Made by a program: the position numbers and the translations under genes
Shown here: one piece after another, positions 43,798-52,077 of the stretch
Numbering within the stretch: the first letter of the stretch is position 1
How the letters are laid out: every line of letters begins with the position of its first letter
NCBI GenBank assembly: GCA_963691885.1
Contig: OY829843.1
Coordinates: forward strand, 4,278,001-4,342,000
Direction of reading: 5' to 3'
Length of the DNA stretch: 64,000 nucleotides
Source of the DNA: G963691885 sp963691885
GTDB lineage: Bacteria > Pseudomonadota > Alphaproteobacteria > UBA8366 > Aestuariispiraceae
Notes under the pieces: model-generated
The model's input: the letters and a program-made list of their open reading frames with translations, nothing else
Told to the model about the DNA's origin: nothing
Databases searched by the model: none

Positions 43798-46548
43798 TTA
43801 CATCGCCGCGCTGATCCGGGCGAGAGCCTCGGTCAGTTTGTCCCTGGCCGCCCGCTCATCTGCCAGGCGTTCCTTGTTTTCCTGAACAACAGCATCCGGT
43901 GCCTTCGCGAGGAAGCCAGGATTACCCAGTTTCTTGTCCAGCTTCATGATTTCGCCATCGGCCTTGGCCACTGCCTTTTCAAGACGGGCTTTTTCCTGGG
44001 CGAAATCGACAACACCGGCAAGCGGAAGGGCGAGTACGCCGTCGTCGAGCACGACCTGCAAGGCGCCGGAAACGGCCTCTTCAGCAGCGGTAATGTCTTT
44101 CAAACGCGCCATGCGCTTGATCAGATCACCATACCTCTCCGCCCGCGGCAGAACCGCATCAGCCCCTTCAACCACAAGGGCGTCCAGCTCAGCCGATGGC
44201 GGTACATTCATTTCAGAACGGGCAGAACGGATTTCCGTGATCATCCGAATGACCCAGGCCATATCGGCATCCGCCTCAGCATTCCGAAGGCCTTGATCAT
44301 ATTTCGGCCAGTCAGAGACGATCAGCGGCTTTTCCCGACCGTTCCCCAGCAGGTTTTCGTGCAATTCCTCTGTAACAAAGGGAACCATGGGATGGAGCAG
44401 GAGCAGGATCTGTTCCAGTGCCCAGGCCGCTGTGGCCCGTGTCTCAGCCTTTGCCGCCTCGTCGGCCCCACTGAACAGCGGTTTCGCAAATTCAATGTAC
44501 CAATCGCAGAAGATATTCCAGACGAACTGATAGGCCGAGGATCCGGCATCATTAAAACGATAGGAGAGAATACCGGACCGGATCGCCTCTTCTGCCTTCG
44601 CAACCTCACCGACAATCCATTTGTTAACCGTTTGCTCAACACTCGCTGGATCAAATCCGGCCACCGGGCAACATTCGTTCATCTCGCAGAACCGCGCGGC
44701 ACTCCACAGCTTGGTAATGAAGTTCCGATATCCCTCAACCCTGGAGGTCGACAGTTTCACATCACGACCCGGCGCGGCCAATGCCGTCAGCGTGAAGCGC
44801 AACGAGTCTGCGCCATATTCGTCAATCAGCACCAGTGGGTCGATAACATTGCCCTTGGACTTGGACATCTTCTGGCCCTTTTCGTCCCGGACAAGCGCAT
44901 GAACATAAACCGTATGGAAGGGCTCTTCTTCCATGAAATGCATGCCCATCATCATCATTCTGGCAACCCAGAAGAAAATGATGTCAAACCCGGTTACCAG
45001 AACGTCGGTTTGGTAAAAGCGCTGTAGTTCCGAAGTCTTATCGGGCCATCCTAAAGTGGAAAATGGCCAAAGAGCGGACGAGAACCAGGTGTCCAGAACG
45101 TCAGGGTCCCGCACCAGGCCTTCGCCTTGTTCCAGGCGCTTGACCAGTTCGACATCGCCTTTTTCAGCATAATGGCGGCTGGCGGCGGCATAGGCGTCAC
45201 TCTCTGCCTCTTCAACAAAGATTTCGCCGTCAGGACCGTACCAAGCGGGAATCTGATGCCCCCACCAGAGCTGGCGGGAAATACACCAGGGCTGAATATT
45301 CCGCATCCATTCGTAATAGGTCTTGGACCAGTTTTCGGGAACGAACTTTGTCCGCCCTTGTTCAACCGCTTCAATCGCCGGTTTTGCAAGCGTTTCCGCG
45401 TCAGCGAACCATTGATCGGTCAAATAGGGCTCGACAGGAACCCCACCCCGGTCGCCAAAGGGAACCATATGGACGTGATCTTCGATCTTCTCCAAAAGGC
45501 CGAGCGCCTCAATATCGGCGACAATGACCTTGCGGGCCTCAAACCTGTCCATGCCCCGGTATTTCTCCGGGACACTATCGTTCAGTTTGGCCTTTGGTGT
45601 CATGATGTTGATCATTTCAAGGTTATGGCGAAGGCCAACCTCGAAATCATAGAAATCATGGGCAGGTGTCATTTTGACCGCGCCTGAACCTTGCTCAGGA
45701 TCGGCATATTCATCTGCAACGATCGGGATCTTGCGGCCAACCAGCGGCAGAATACAATTCTTGCCAATGAGATGGGCATAGCGGGAATCATCGGGATGAA
45801 CAGCAACCCCACTATCGCCAAGCATTGTTTCCGGGCGGGTGGTAGCAACGGTCAGATAGGTCCCCTCTTCCCCTTCAACAGGATAGCGGAAATACCAGAG
45901 ATTGCCGTTCACTTCCTGCTGCTGGACCTCGAGATCCGAGATCGCTGTCTCAAGCGCCGGATCCCAGTTAACCAGACGCTTGTTGCGGTAAATCAGTCCT
46001 TCTTTGTAGAGCTGAACGAAGACTTTCAGCACCGCTTTGGAGAGGCCTTCATCCATCGTAAAGCGCTCACGGCTCCAGTCACAGGATGCTCCCAGACGGC
46101 GCAGCTGACCTGTGATCGTCCCGCCGCTTTCCGCCTTCCACTGCCAGACACGTTCCAGAAAGGCTTCGCGGCCCATGTCGCGACGTCCAGGCTCATTATT
46201 GGCAGCCAATTGGCGCTCTACGACCATCTGGGTTGCAATACCCGCGTGATCGGTCCCTGGTTGCCACAAGACGTCCAAGCCATTCATACGTTGATACCGG
46301 ATCAGAATGTCCTGCAACGTGTTGTTCAGCGCATGGCCCATATGAAGGCTGCCCGTCACATTCGGTGGTGGGATCACGATTGTATAGGTGTCCGCATCCG
46401 ATCGCTTTCCACATTGGAAATAGCCGCCCTCTTCCCATTCCTGGTAGCGACGGGTTTCGACTTCTTCGGGCTTATAAGACTTCTCAAGCATCAAGGTTTT
46501 CGGCGTATTGGCGCCGCTCCGTTCATTCGGTTTGGATGAGACTGACAT
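43798..46548 (-). CDS. valS: valine--tRNA ligase
   Basis: ValS charges tRNA-Val and edits misactivated threonine. The large class I synthetase carries PPPNVTGSLHMGHALNNTLQDILIRY (HIGH motif), the CP1 editing domain with VATTRPETMLGDSGVAVHPDD, and KMSKSKGNVIDPL. The C-terminal coiled coil (EKARLEKAVAKADGEIMKLDKKLGN) is typical. I start at ATG 46548 (MSVSSKPNERSG), giving 916 residues. An upstream TTG at 46581 and a later ATG at 46491 (MLEKSYKPEEVE) are alternatives; none has a good ribosome site. It is downstream of popZ. Confidence 0.97.
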   Translation of the reverse strand: MSVSSKPNERSGANTPKTLMLEKSYKPEEVETRRYQEWEEGGYFQCGKRSDADTYTIVIPPPNVTGSLHMGHALNNTLQDILIRYQRMNGLDVLWQPGTDHAGIATQMVVERQLAANNEPGRRDMGREAFLERVWQWKAESGGTITGQLRRLGASCDWSRERFTMDEGLSKAVLKVFVQLYKEGLIYRNKRLVNWDPALETAISDLEVQQQEVNGNLWYFRYPVEGEEGTYLTVATTRPETMLGDSGVAVHPDDSRYAHLIGKNCILPLVGRKIPIVADEYADPEQGSGAVKMTPAHDFYDFEVGLRHNLEMINIMTPKAKLNDSVPEKYRGMDRFEARKVIVADIEALGLLEKIEDHVHMVPFGDRGGVPVEPYLTDQWFADAETLAKPAIEAVEQGRTKFVPENWSKTYYEWMRNIQPWCISRQLWWGHQIPAWYGPDGEIFVEEAESDAYAAASRHYAEKGDVELVKRLEQGEGLVRDPDVLDTWFSSALWPFSTLGWPDKTSELQRFYQTDVLVTGFDIIFFWVARMMMMGMHFMEEEPFHTVYVHALVRDEKGQKMSKSKGNVIDPLVLIDEYGADSLRFTLTALAAPGRDVKLSTSRVEGYRNFITKLWSAARFCEMNECCPVAGFDPASVEQTVNKWIVGEVAKAEEAIRSGILSYRFNDAGSSAYQFVWNIFCDWYIEFAKPLFSGADEAAKAETRATAAWALEQILLLLHPMVPFVTEELHENLLGNGREKPLIVSDWPKYDQGLRNAEADADMAWVIRMITEIRSARSEMNVPPSAELDALVVEGADAVLPRAERYGDLIKRMARLKDITAAEEAVSGALQVVLDDGVLALPLAGVVDFAQEKARLEKAVAKADGEIMKLDKKLGNPGFLAKAPDAVVQENKERLADERAARDKLTEALARISAAM

Positions 46549-46609
46549 GTGAACGGCGGTCAAAGACCGCCGATCGAACAAAACTGGGCTAGGGGTAAAA
46601 TGTCAGAGG

Positions 46610-47245
46610 TTAGTCGTCAAGGAAGTCTCGACTTTCACTGCGACGCCTGGCGCCACCTGCCATCTTTTCAATTTCGGCCCTGACAAGATTTTCCACCATG
46701 TCCGGCAGGTTTTCATCCAGCCAGTTGCGCAGCATGGGACGGAGGAGCCCCTTTACCACATCTTCGAGGGTCTCGCCGGTCTGTCCCATCCGAATGGACT
46801 GTTCGAGGGACAGGAACGCCGCCGCCCCCGCCGCCGCGGCAGGTTGGGAAATAATCGGCTCGTCTGGCTGTTCAGGCCCTGCAATCGGTGCCAATGGAAC
46901 AAGGTCGGGTTCCGGTTCGAACACGGGTTCAGGCTCTGGTTCCGGATCGGCAAACTCGATTTCCGGATAGTCCTCTTCCTCATCGAGAAGAAGAAGCTCT
47001 TCTTCTTCCTCTTCGAGGACCAGCGGCTCTTCCTCTGGTTCAGGCTCCGGTTCGGGCTCTGGTTCAAGTTCAGGCTCGGGCTCAGGTTCCGGCTCAGGTT
47101 CTGGTTCGGGCTCCGTGGCCTCATCAAGATCGGCGGCTACATCACTCGCATCATCATCTTGATCCTCTTCACCGTCTTCCGAAATGATCTTTCGGATCGA
47201 CGCAAGGATCTCCTCCATTGAGGGTTCTTGTTGCGCGTCGCTCAT
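46610..47245 (-). CDS. popZ: PopZ-type polar organising protein (DUF2497)
   Basis: This probably forms the polar matrix that anchors the chromosome origin and cell-cycle proteins, as in Caulobacter. The N-terminal helix SMEEILASIRKIISED is the partner-binding region, and the C-terminal LEDVVKGLLRPMLRNWLDENLPDMVENLVRAEIEKMA is the oligomerisation domain. Between them is a long acidic disordered linker with Glu-Pro repeats and Glu/Leu-rich runs (about residues 40-115). The linker is longer and more repetitive than the Caulobacter one as I recall it. The tolC-popZ-valS order supports orthology. Start ATG 47245 gives 211 residues. Confidence 0.85.
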   Translation of the reverse strand: MSDAQQEPSMEEILASIRKIISEDGEEDQDDDASDVAADLDEATEPEPEPEPEPEPEPELEPEPEPEPEPEEEPLVLEEEEEELLLLDEEEDYPEIEFADPEPEPEPVFEPEPDLVPLAPIAGPEQPDEPIISQPAAAAGAAAFLSLEQSIRMGQTGETLEDVVKGLLRPMLRNWLDENLPDMVENLVRAEIEKMAGGARRRSESRDFLDD

Positions 47246-47372
47246 AATTCGACCTTGGCCCCGTTAAATACAGATCGATACGTCAATGCCTTCAGGCATG
47301 TGTATCGTGTCATATACTCTTGTTCTAGGACAACACAGAGCCGATTCACACTCCAATGCAAGGCTAATTACT

Positions 47373-48791
47373 TTACTTGTCGCCGCCAATAATACCGGGA
47401 TAGAGCTCGTTCCAGGTTTCGGCGTCGTAGATCTTGTTGCGGACGTTAGAATAATTGTCCGTTGGATCGAAAATTTCGACCGGAAGCTCAAGACCAGCGG
47501 CCGTCATAGACCCGACTGAAGCGATCAGGGCGTAATGGGCGACGATCTGGTCGCGCCTTGCTTCAACAAGGTTCACCCTGGCGTCCAGCAATTCCTGTTC
47601 AGCATCCAGAACATCAAGAACGGTTCTGGATCCGACAGCCGCTTCCTGTTCAACCCCCTCAAGGGCAATCTGGGACGCACGGACCTCATCATTCTGTGCT
47701 TCAATCTGAGCAATCCGGGAAATGTAAACCTCCCAGGCTGACGTTACGTCTTCAATCGCCAGGCGTCGTGCATTGTCGATATCGCGCTGCGAGGTGACCG
47801 CAAGCTGACGGGCCTCACGAATTTCACTGGTCTCGATGCCTTGCTGATAGATTGGCACAGTCACTGTCGCCGTCAGGGCCAGGGCTTTCAGTGTCACATC
47901 CTCTGCAGACACGTTTCGGTCCCGTGTTGCCGTACCGATCAGGTCCACACTCGGCAACAGATCAGAGGCCTGAACACGGACAGTATGTTCAGCGGATTCA
48001 AGGTCAAACTGGCTGGCCAGAACACTGGGATTGTTTGACAACGCCATATCAACGGCGGCTTCCCGGCTCTCCGGCAATTCCGGCAAATTGTCAGGTACCG
48101 TCAGGCTTCCCGGCGCGACACCCACCACCTGCTCGAAGAACGCATTGCTGACTTCAAGGTCGCCCTCAGCAGCAATCCGGCTGGCACGGGCCCCGGAAAG
48201 GCGTGATTCAGCCTGCGCAACATCGGTCCGCGTCACTTCGCCGACTTCAAAGCGATCTCTCGTTGCTTCCAACTGTCGCGACAGACGCTCTTCGTTCTGA
48301 CCATTCAAATCAAGGACAGCCTTGTCACGCAAAACGTTTACATAGGCGGTCGTCGCGTCAAACAGGATGTCCTGTTCGGTTTCCAAAAGGCGGGCGCGGT
48401 CAGCCTTGATATCGGCCTCCGCCAGCTTTACGCGGGCCTCGGTCTCCCCACCCTCATACAGGTTCTGTGTGACCTGCAGGCCACCTGAATAGAAATCGCG
48501 CGTGCTATCAGCGTTCAGCTGATTGCCGCGGTTGCGCCGGACACCGTAGTCGCCGACCAGATCCACGTTCGGACGCCAGCGGCCAAGCGCCTGGGGGACG
48601 GCCTCGTCACCAGCGGCCAGGGTTGACCGTTCAGATTGCAGCGTCGGGTTGTTTTGATACGTTGCCACCAACACTTCGGTCAGTGTCTGAGCGGAAGCCG
48701 TGACCCCGAAACCGGCTGAACCGGCAGCCAGAATTGTTGCCGCCATAAGCGAGAAGCGAAATTGTTTCAAAACCATTGCCTTCCCAGTCAT
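47373..48791 (-). CDS. tolC: TolC-family outer membrane channel
   Basis: A trimeric outer-membrane efflux or type I secretion channel. From ATG 48791 it has about 472 residues, with a signal peptide ending VTASAQT after MVLKQFRFSLMAATILAAGSAGFG. The mature N-terminus LTEVLVATYQNNPTLQSERSTL and repeats such as ATRDRFEVGEVTRTDVAQAESRLSGA and GSRTVLDVLDAEQELLDARVNLVEARRDQIVAHYAL are the paired OEP domains. No membrane-fusion or pump gene is adjacent, so it probably serves several systems. A longer upstream extension lacks homology. Confidence 0.95.
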   Translation of the reverse strand: MTGKAMVLKQFRFSLMAATILAAGSAGFGVTASAQTLTEVLVATYQNNPTLQSERSTLAAGDEAVPQALGRWRPNVDLVGDYGVRRNRGNQLNADSTRDFYSGGLQVTQNLYEGGETEARVKLAEADIKADRARLLETEQDILFDATTAYVNVLRDKAVLDLNGQNEERLSRQLEATRDRFEVGEVTRTDVAQAESRLSGARASRIAAEGDLEVSNAFFEQVVGVAPGSLTVPDNLPELPESREAAVDMALSNNPSVLASQFDLESAEHTVRVQASDLLPSVDLIGTATRDRNVSAEDVTLKALALTATVTVPIYQQGIETSEIREARQLAVTSQRDIDNARRLAIEDVTSAWEVYISRIAQIEAQNDEVRASQIALEGVEQEAAVGSRTVLDVLDAEQELLDARVNLVEARRDQIVAHYALIASVGSMTAAGLELPVEIFDPTDNYSNVRNKIYDAETWNELYPGIIGGDK

Positions 48792-49009
48792 CCTACCATC
48801 TTTCCAACCACTGATCCGTGTCATTAGTCTATAAGTCGATACAGCCCTGCTCTGCAATGGGTATCTAGCCAAAACGCTCTGTATTTCAATGCCCAAGCAA
48901 ACAAGATCTTAGCCGCGTTAACCAGCAAATGACCAGTATTTTAAATAAAAAGTCGAAAATAGTGTCGCCATAACAAAATAAAACCAAATTTTAACAAATA
49001 AAACCGGCC

Positions 49010-49027
49010 GAAATACTGTAGTATTTC
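49010..49027. promoter_or_regulatory. inverted repeat in the AT-rich rhodanese/tolC intergenic region
   Basis: GAAATACT and AGTATTTC form perfect eight-base arms around GT. The repeat sits in a strongly AT-rich stretch (48940-49055) upstream of tolC and just after the rhodanese stop. It could be an operator or a weak terminator; there is no T tract. Confidence 0.35.
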
Positions 49028-49058
49028 CAAATATTCAGTTATTTTTAAGAGGTGAATT

Positions 49059-49373
49059 TTAGTATCGCGGTGTCGCCGGATCGATTCGCTCTGCCCAGGC
49101 GTGGATGCCGCCCTCGAGATTCTCTACATTCGTGAAGCCTTGCTGCATCAAGAAGGCGGTTACCTGCCACGACCTTGCACCATGGTGGCACATAACAACG
49201 ACCGGTTCGTCTTTTGTAACTTCTGACATACGGGCAGGGATTTGGGCCATTGGAATATTCAATGTACCTTCGAGTGAGGCGACGTCCCTCTCCCAGTCTT
49301 CCCGCACATCCAAAACGACCGGCCTGTCACCGCTTTGGATACGGTCCCGCAATTCTTCAACTTCAATGCGCAT
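49059..49373 (-). CDS. single-domain rhodanese
   Basis: A 104-residue sulfurtransferase-fold protein. RPVVLDVREDWERDVASLEGTLNIPMAQI and the active loop VVMCHHGARSWQVTAFLMQQGFTNVENLEGGIHAWAERID are classical. The cysteine of CHHGARS should carry the persulfide. It lies between a PIMT-like methyltransferase gene (21 bases upstream) and tolC on the same strand. The order PIMT-like, rhodanese, tolC is one I recall from other alphaproteobacteria. The sulfur acceptor is unknown. Confidence 0.92.
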   Translation of the reverse strand: MRIEVEELRDRIQSGDRPVVLDVREDWERDVASLEGTLNIPMAQIPARMSEVTKDEPVVVMCHHGARSWQVTAFLMQQGFTNVENLEGGIHAWAERIDPATPRY

Positions 49374-49394
49374 CTTGGTCAGTCCCGAATAGGG

Positions 49395-50048
49395 TCAAAA
49401 CTGAAAGGCAGGTTTGGGTTCAAACCCTTCGAGATACGGGATTGCGGCATCACAAACCACCCGATGCGCCATGGTCGCACCAGTGTTTGTTTCCACAACG
49501 ACCTGACCGACCGGCTCGCTCGTCTTTACAACGGTCGCCAGCCGACCACCAACTTTGACTTGGGCAACCAACGCCTCGGGGATTTCCGAGACAGCGCCAT
49601 CCACCAGGATCGCATCGTAAGGCCCCTCATCCGGCCAACCCGCGGTCAAATTCCCTTCAAGAACGATGACATTGTCATACCCGAGACTTGTTGCCTGACT
49701 GGACGCCAAGGCGGCCAATTGCGGCTCTGATTCCAGGGCAAGCACTGTATTGGCAATTTGACCAATAATGGCAGCGGCATAACCGGTTCCCGCGCCGACA
49801 ACCAGAACAGCGTCATCGGCCCTGATTTCGAGCGCCTGGATCATGGTAGCGATCAGGCGGGGTTCCGTCAGAAACCGGCCCGGTTCCAATGCGACATCTT
49901 CATCCAGATAGGAAAGATGCTGCCTGGCCTTGGGAACAAAGACCTCACGAGGAACCGTGCGCATTGCGGCAATAATCCGGTCATCCGTAATCTTGTTCGG
50001 ACGCAATTGGCTCTCGACCATATTCTGTCGCGCAACAGCGAAATCCAT
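49395..50048 (-). CDS. divergent PIMT-like SAM methyltransferase
   Basis: A 217-residue homologue of protein-L-isoaspartate methyltransferase, distinct from the canonical pcm at 27393. The start MDFAVARQNMVESQLRPNKITDDRII and the stretch MRTVPREVFVPKARQHLSYLDEDVAL match the family, and the SAM site is VLVVGAGTGYAAAIIGQIA. The catalytic segment, normally TISQP followed by two variable residues, is here RFLTEPRLIATMIQAL, with Thr-Glu in place of Ser-Gln. Repair activity on isoaspartate is therefore doubtful. It probably heads an operon with the rhodanese gene. Confidence 0.85.
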   Translation of the reverse strand: MDFAVARQNMVESQLRPNKITDDRIIAAMRTVPREVFVPKARQHLSYLDEDVALEPGRFLTEPRLIATMIQALEIRADDAVLVVGAGTGYAAAIIGQIANTVLALESEPQLAALASSQATSLGYDNVIVLEGNLTAGWPDEGPYDAILVDGAVSEIPEALVAQVKVGGRLATVVKTSEPVGQVVVETNTGATMAHRVVCDAAIPYLEGFEPKPAFQF

Positions 50049-50203
50049 CTAAACCCCCCAATGTCAAAACAGAGACCCCGAACCCGCGTTCAGAACCCCA
50101 CCATAAACGATATAACAGACAGATACGAGTTATAGAAAGCCGTCGTTTAATAAGCAATCACACGGTTTCTGATCCTCAATCTTTTCGACCCTGTTTTCCA
50201 ATA

Positions 50204-50232
50204 TTGTAATCCCGGCGGAACATCGCTATCAC
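50204..50232 (+). promoter_or_regulatory. candidate promoter for tRNA-Cys
   Basis: TTGTAA (50204-50209) and TATCAC (50227-50232) are separated by 17 bases, 41 bases before the tRNA. It was identified by eye. Confidence 0.35.
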
Positions 50233-50273
50233 TCGCCCCGTCCATACGATCTTCATACAGATTGAAAGGCACA

Positions 50274-50347
50274 GGCCCGGTGGCAGAGTGGTCATGCAGA
50301 GGATTGCAAATCCTTGTACATCGGTTCGATTCCGGTCCGGGCCTCCA
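50274..50347 (+). tRNA. tRNA-Cys (anticodon GCA)
   Basis: The acceptor stem pairs GGCCCGG (50274-50280) with CCGGGCC (50337-50343), then discriminator T and an encoded CCA. The anticodon arm AGGATTGCAAATCCT places GCA in the loop. The T-arm contains GGTTCGATTCC. All three arms fold without gaps. Confidence 0.96.
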
Positions 50348-50509
50348 GTCTCTCAGAAACCCAATGGTTTGAATTTCTGGTTGCTAAGTGTCGGATAAAT
50401 CCGGTTCAAGTCCTCGACTGAAGCACTTGTATGCAACGACAGGCCGATGCACATGGTCTATCCCTGAACTCGACCAAACAGATCGACCGACACGTATTTG
50501 ACAGAGAAC

Positions 50510-50528
50510 CGGGCCGAAGACCGGCCCG
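50510..50528 (+). promoter_or_regulatory. GC-rich hairpin in the leader of the HupE-like gene
   Basis: CGGGCCG (50510-50516) and CGGCCCG (50522-50528) pair perfectly around AAGAC, 32 bases before the start codon. No T tract follows, so it is not a standard terminator. It could affect mRNA stability or bind a regulator. Confidence 0.4.
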
Positions 50529-50560
50529 ACTATGTCAATTACATCAGGAGTATCTCTGGA

Positions 50561-51298
50561 ATGATATCAAACCTGCGGGAGCGCCAATACACTATTGTCC
50601 GGCGGTCCGCACTTGTCGCAATGTTTACGATCGCCCTCTCACTTTGGCTCACAGCAACCGCGCTGGCACATAATGTAACACCACGGGATGCCGGTTACAT
50701 CCAGGAAATCTGGGGGGTGAAGCTGATCCCCTTTGCCTATCTTGGCGCAAAACACATGATCACAGGGTACGACCACATCCTGTTCCTGCTGGGCGTCGTG
50801 TTTTTCCTCTACAAAATGAAAGACGTGGCAATTTATGTGAGCCTTTTTGCCTTTGGCCACTCAATTACGATGCTGCTGGGCGTCTGGTATGGCTGGGGTA
50901 TCAATGCCTACATAATCGACGCCATCATTGGTTTCAGTGTTATTTACAAGGCCGTGGACAACATGGGACTGTTCAGGAAATGGCTTGGCTTTCAGCCGAA
51001 TACAAAAGCCGCGACTCTGATTTTCGGCCTGCTACACGGCACCGGTCTTGCCAGCAAAATTATGGAGTACCAAATCTCGGAGGATGGCCTGCTGGCAAAC
51101 CTCCTGGCTTTCAATGTTGGCGTCGAAATTGGCCAGCTTCTGGCCTTGGGTGCTATTCTGATCCTGATGGGGTATTGGCGTCGGAGGGATGCGTTCATAC
51201 GTCAGGGATTCTATGCCAATATCCTGTTGGCAATTGCAGGGGTCTATTTCATGGCCGAGCAAATTCACGGCTATATCTATTTTGACGCAGGACAGTAG
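50561..51298 (+). CDS. HupE/UreJ-family membrane protein
   Basis: A multi-spanning membrane protein of the HupE/UreJ family, members of which import nickel or cobalt. I start at ATG 50561, preceded by AGGAG at ten bases, giving about 245 residues; the frame extends further upstream without a ribosome site. After a signal-like helix, the metal-site motif GAKHMITGYDHILFLLGVVFFL is followed by FGHSITMLLGVWYG and FGLLHGTGLAS, whose histidines fit a metal path. Several helices follow. It is three bases upstream of a membrane-anchored partner. Metal specificity is not readable, and no hydrogenase or urease genes are in the window. Confidence 0.88.
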   Translation: MISNLRERQYTIVRRSALVAMFTIALSLWLTATALAHNVTPRDAGYIQEIWGVKLIPFAYLGAKHMITGYDHILFLLGVVFFLYKMKDVAIYVSLFAFGHSITMLLGVWYGWGINAYIIDAIIGFSVIYKAVDNMGLFRKWLGFQPNTKAATLIFGLLHGTGLASKIMEYQISEDGLLANLLAFNVGVEIGQLLALGAILILMGYWRRRDAFIRQGFYANILLAIAGVYFMAEQIHGYIYFDAGQ

Positions 51299-51301
51299 AA
51301 A

Positions 51302-51916
51302 ATGCTTTACGAAGAAAAACCGGATCTGAAAGACCTGCCCTCCAAAGCACAGCTTGCGCGGTCTTCTGTCATAGCGTTTGTGACCGCGATTGCTTTGGCG
51401 GTCACAGTTGTTCTGCCCGCCGAATATGCCGTCGATCCGACTGGGGTTGGTAAGGTGCTCGGCCTTACTGAAATGGGTGAGATCAGACTGGAACTACAAG
51501 AAGAGTTCGAGAACGACGAGCACCACAGTCAAATACCGAACCTGTTCAAAACCCTCGCCAGTAGCTTGTCAGGATTGCTTATCTCCAATGCCTACGCTCA
51601 GGGCCAGGGCGACGTGGTTGAATTCACATTGAACCCCGGCGACACCTATGAAGTGAAACTGACCATGAAGGAAGGTGACGAAGTCGCCTTCACAATGGCA
51701 GTATCCGGTGGTCGCGTGAATTACGACCTCCATGCACATGGCAACGGTGAGTCCATTAGCTACGAGAAAGGGCGCGGTTCATCAGGGTCCGAGGGGAGCT
51801 TCGTCGCTGCCTTTGATGGCGCCCACGGTTGGTTCTGGCGCAACCGGGACGATAAAACCGCGACCGTGACCCTCTCGCTGCAAGGTACTTACGCCGCCCT
51901 TAAAGAAGGGTCTTAG
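51302..51916 (+). CDS. membrane-anchored protein paired with HupE-like protein
   Basis: A 204-residue protein with one N-terminal helix (SSVIAFVTAIALAVTVVLPAEYAV) and a periplasmic beta-rich domain. The domain includes HHSQIPNLFKTLASSLSGLLISNAYAQ, VEFTLNPGDTYEVKLTMKEGDEVAFTMAV and NYDLHAHGNGESISYEKG, ending in a tryptophan-rich FDGAHGWFWRNRD. I recognise it as the transmembrane anchor protein often found next to HupE/UreJ genes. The histidine clusters could bind the metal handled by its partner. It starts three bases after the upstream stop codon, so the two are probably one unit. Its function is not established. Confidence 0.72.
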   Translation: MLYEEKPDLKDLPSKAQLARSSVIAFVTAIALAVTVVLPAEYAVDPTGVGKVLGLTEMGEIRLELQEEFENDEHHSQIPNLFKTLASSLSGLLISNAYAQGQGDVVEFTLNPGDTYEVKLTMKEGDEVAFTMAVSGGRVNYDLHAHGNGESISYEKGRGSSGSEGSFVAAFDGAHGWFWRNRDDKTATVTLSLQGTYAALKEGS

Positions 51917-52024
51917 TCTTTCTGGGCAAAGGACCCGTCGACCCTCACAGTTGAGGCTCCTGCTCCCTGGTCTGCCTGTCGAGAAATTATGCATTGCCGT
52001 ACTGTCTGAACGCTGGTCAGGAAT

Positions 52025-52059
52025 TGATTTCTAAGGTTAGGTTAACTCTTAAGAAATCA
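52025..52059. promoter_or_regulatory. inverted repeat upstream of the racemase-like gene
   Basis: TGATTTCT (52025-52032) and AGAAATCA (52052-52059) are perfect eight-base arms 19 bases apart, ending 18 bases before the ATG. They could be an operator or a leader hairpin for the two-gene operon that follows. Confidence 0.35.
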
Positions 52060-52077
52060 CGGTTTGGAACGGGCGAA

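Noticed and set aside
43531..45027. Long open frame of 498 codons on the plus strand
   Set aside because: It lies wholly opposite tdk and valS, has no ribosome site or recognisable domain, and the genes on the other strand are unmistakable.
46900..47130. Minisatellite
   Set aside because: The repeated triplets encode the Glu-Pro linker of popZ and remain in frame.
50348..50560. Cobalamin or nickel riboswitch upstream of the HupE-like gene
   Set aside because: Apart from one simple hairpin, no conserved riboswitch core could be recognised.
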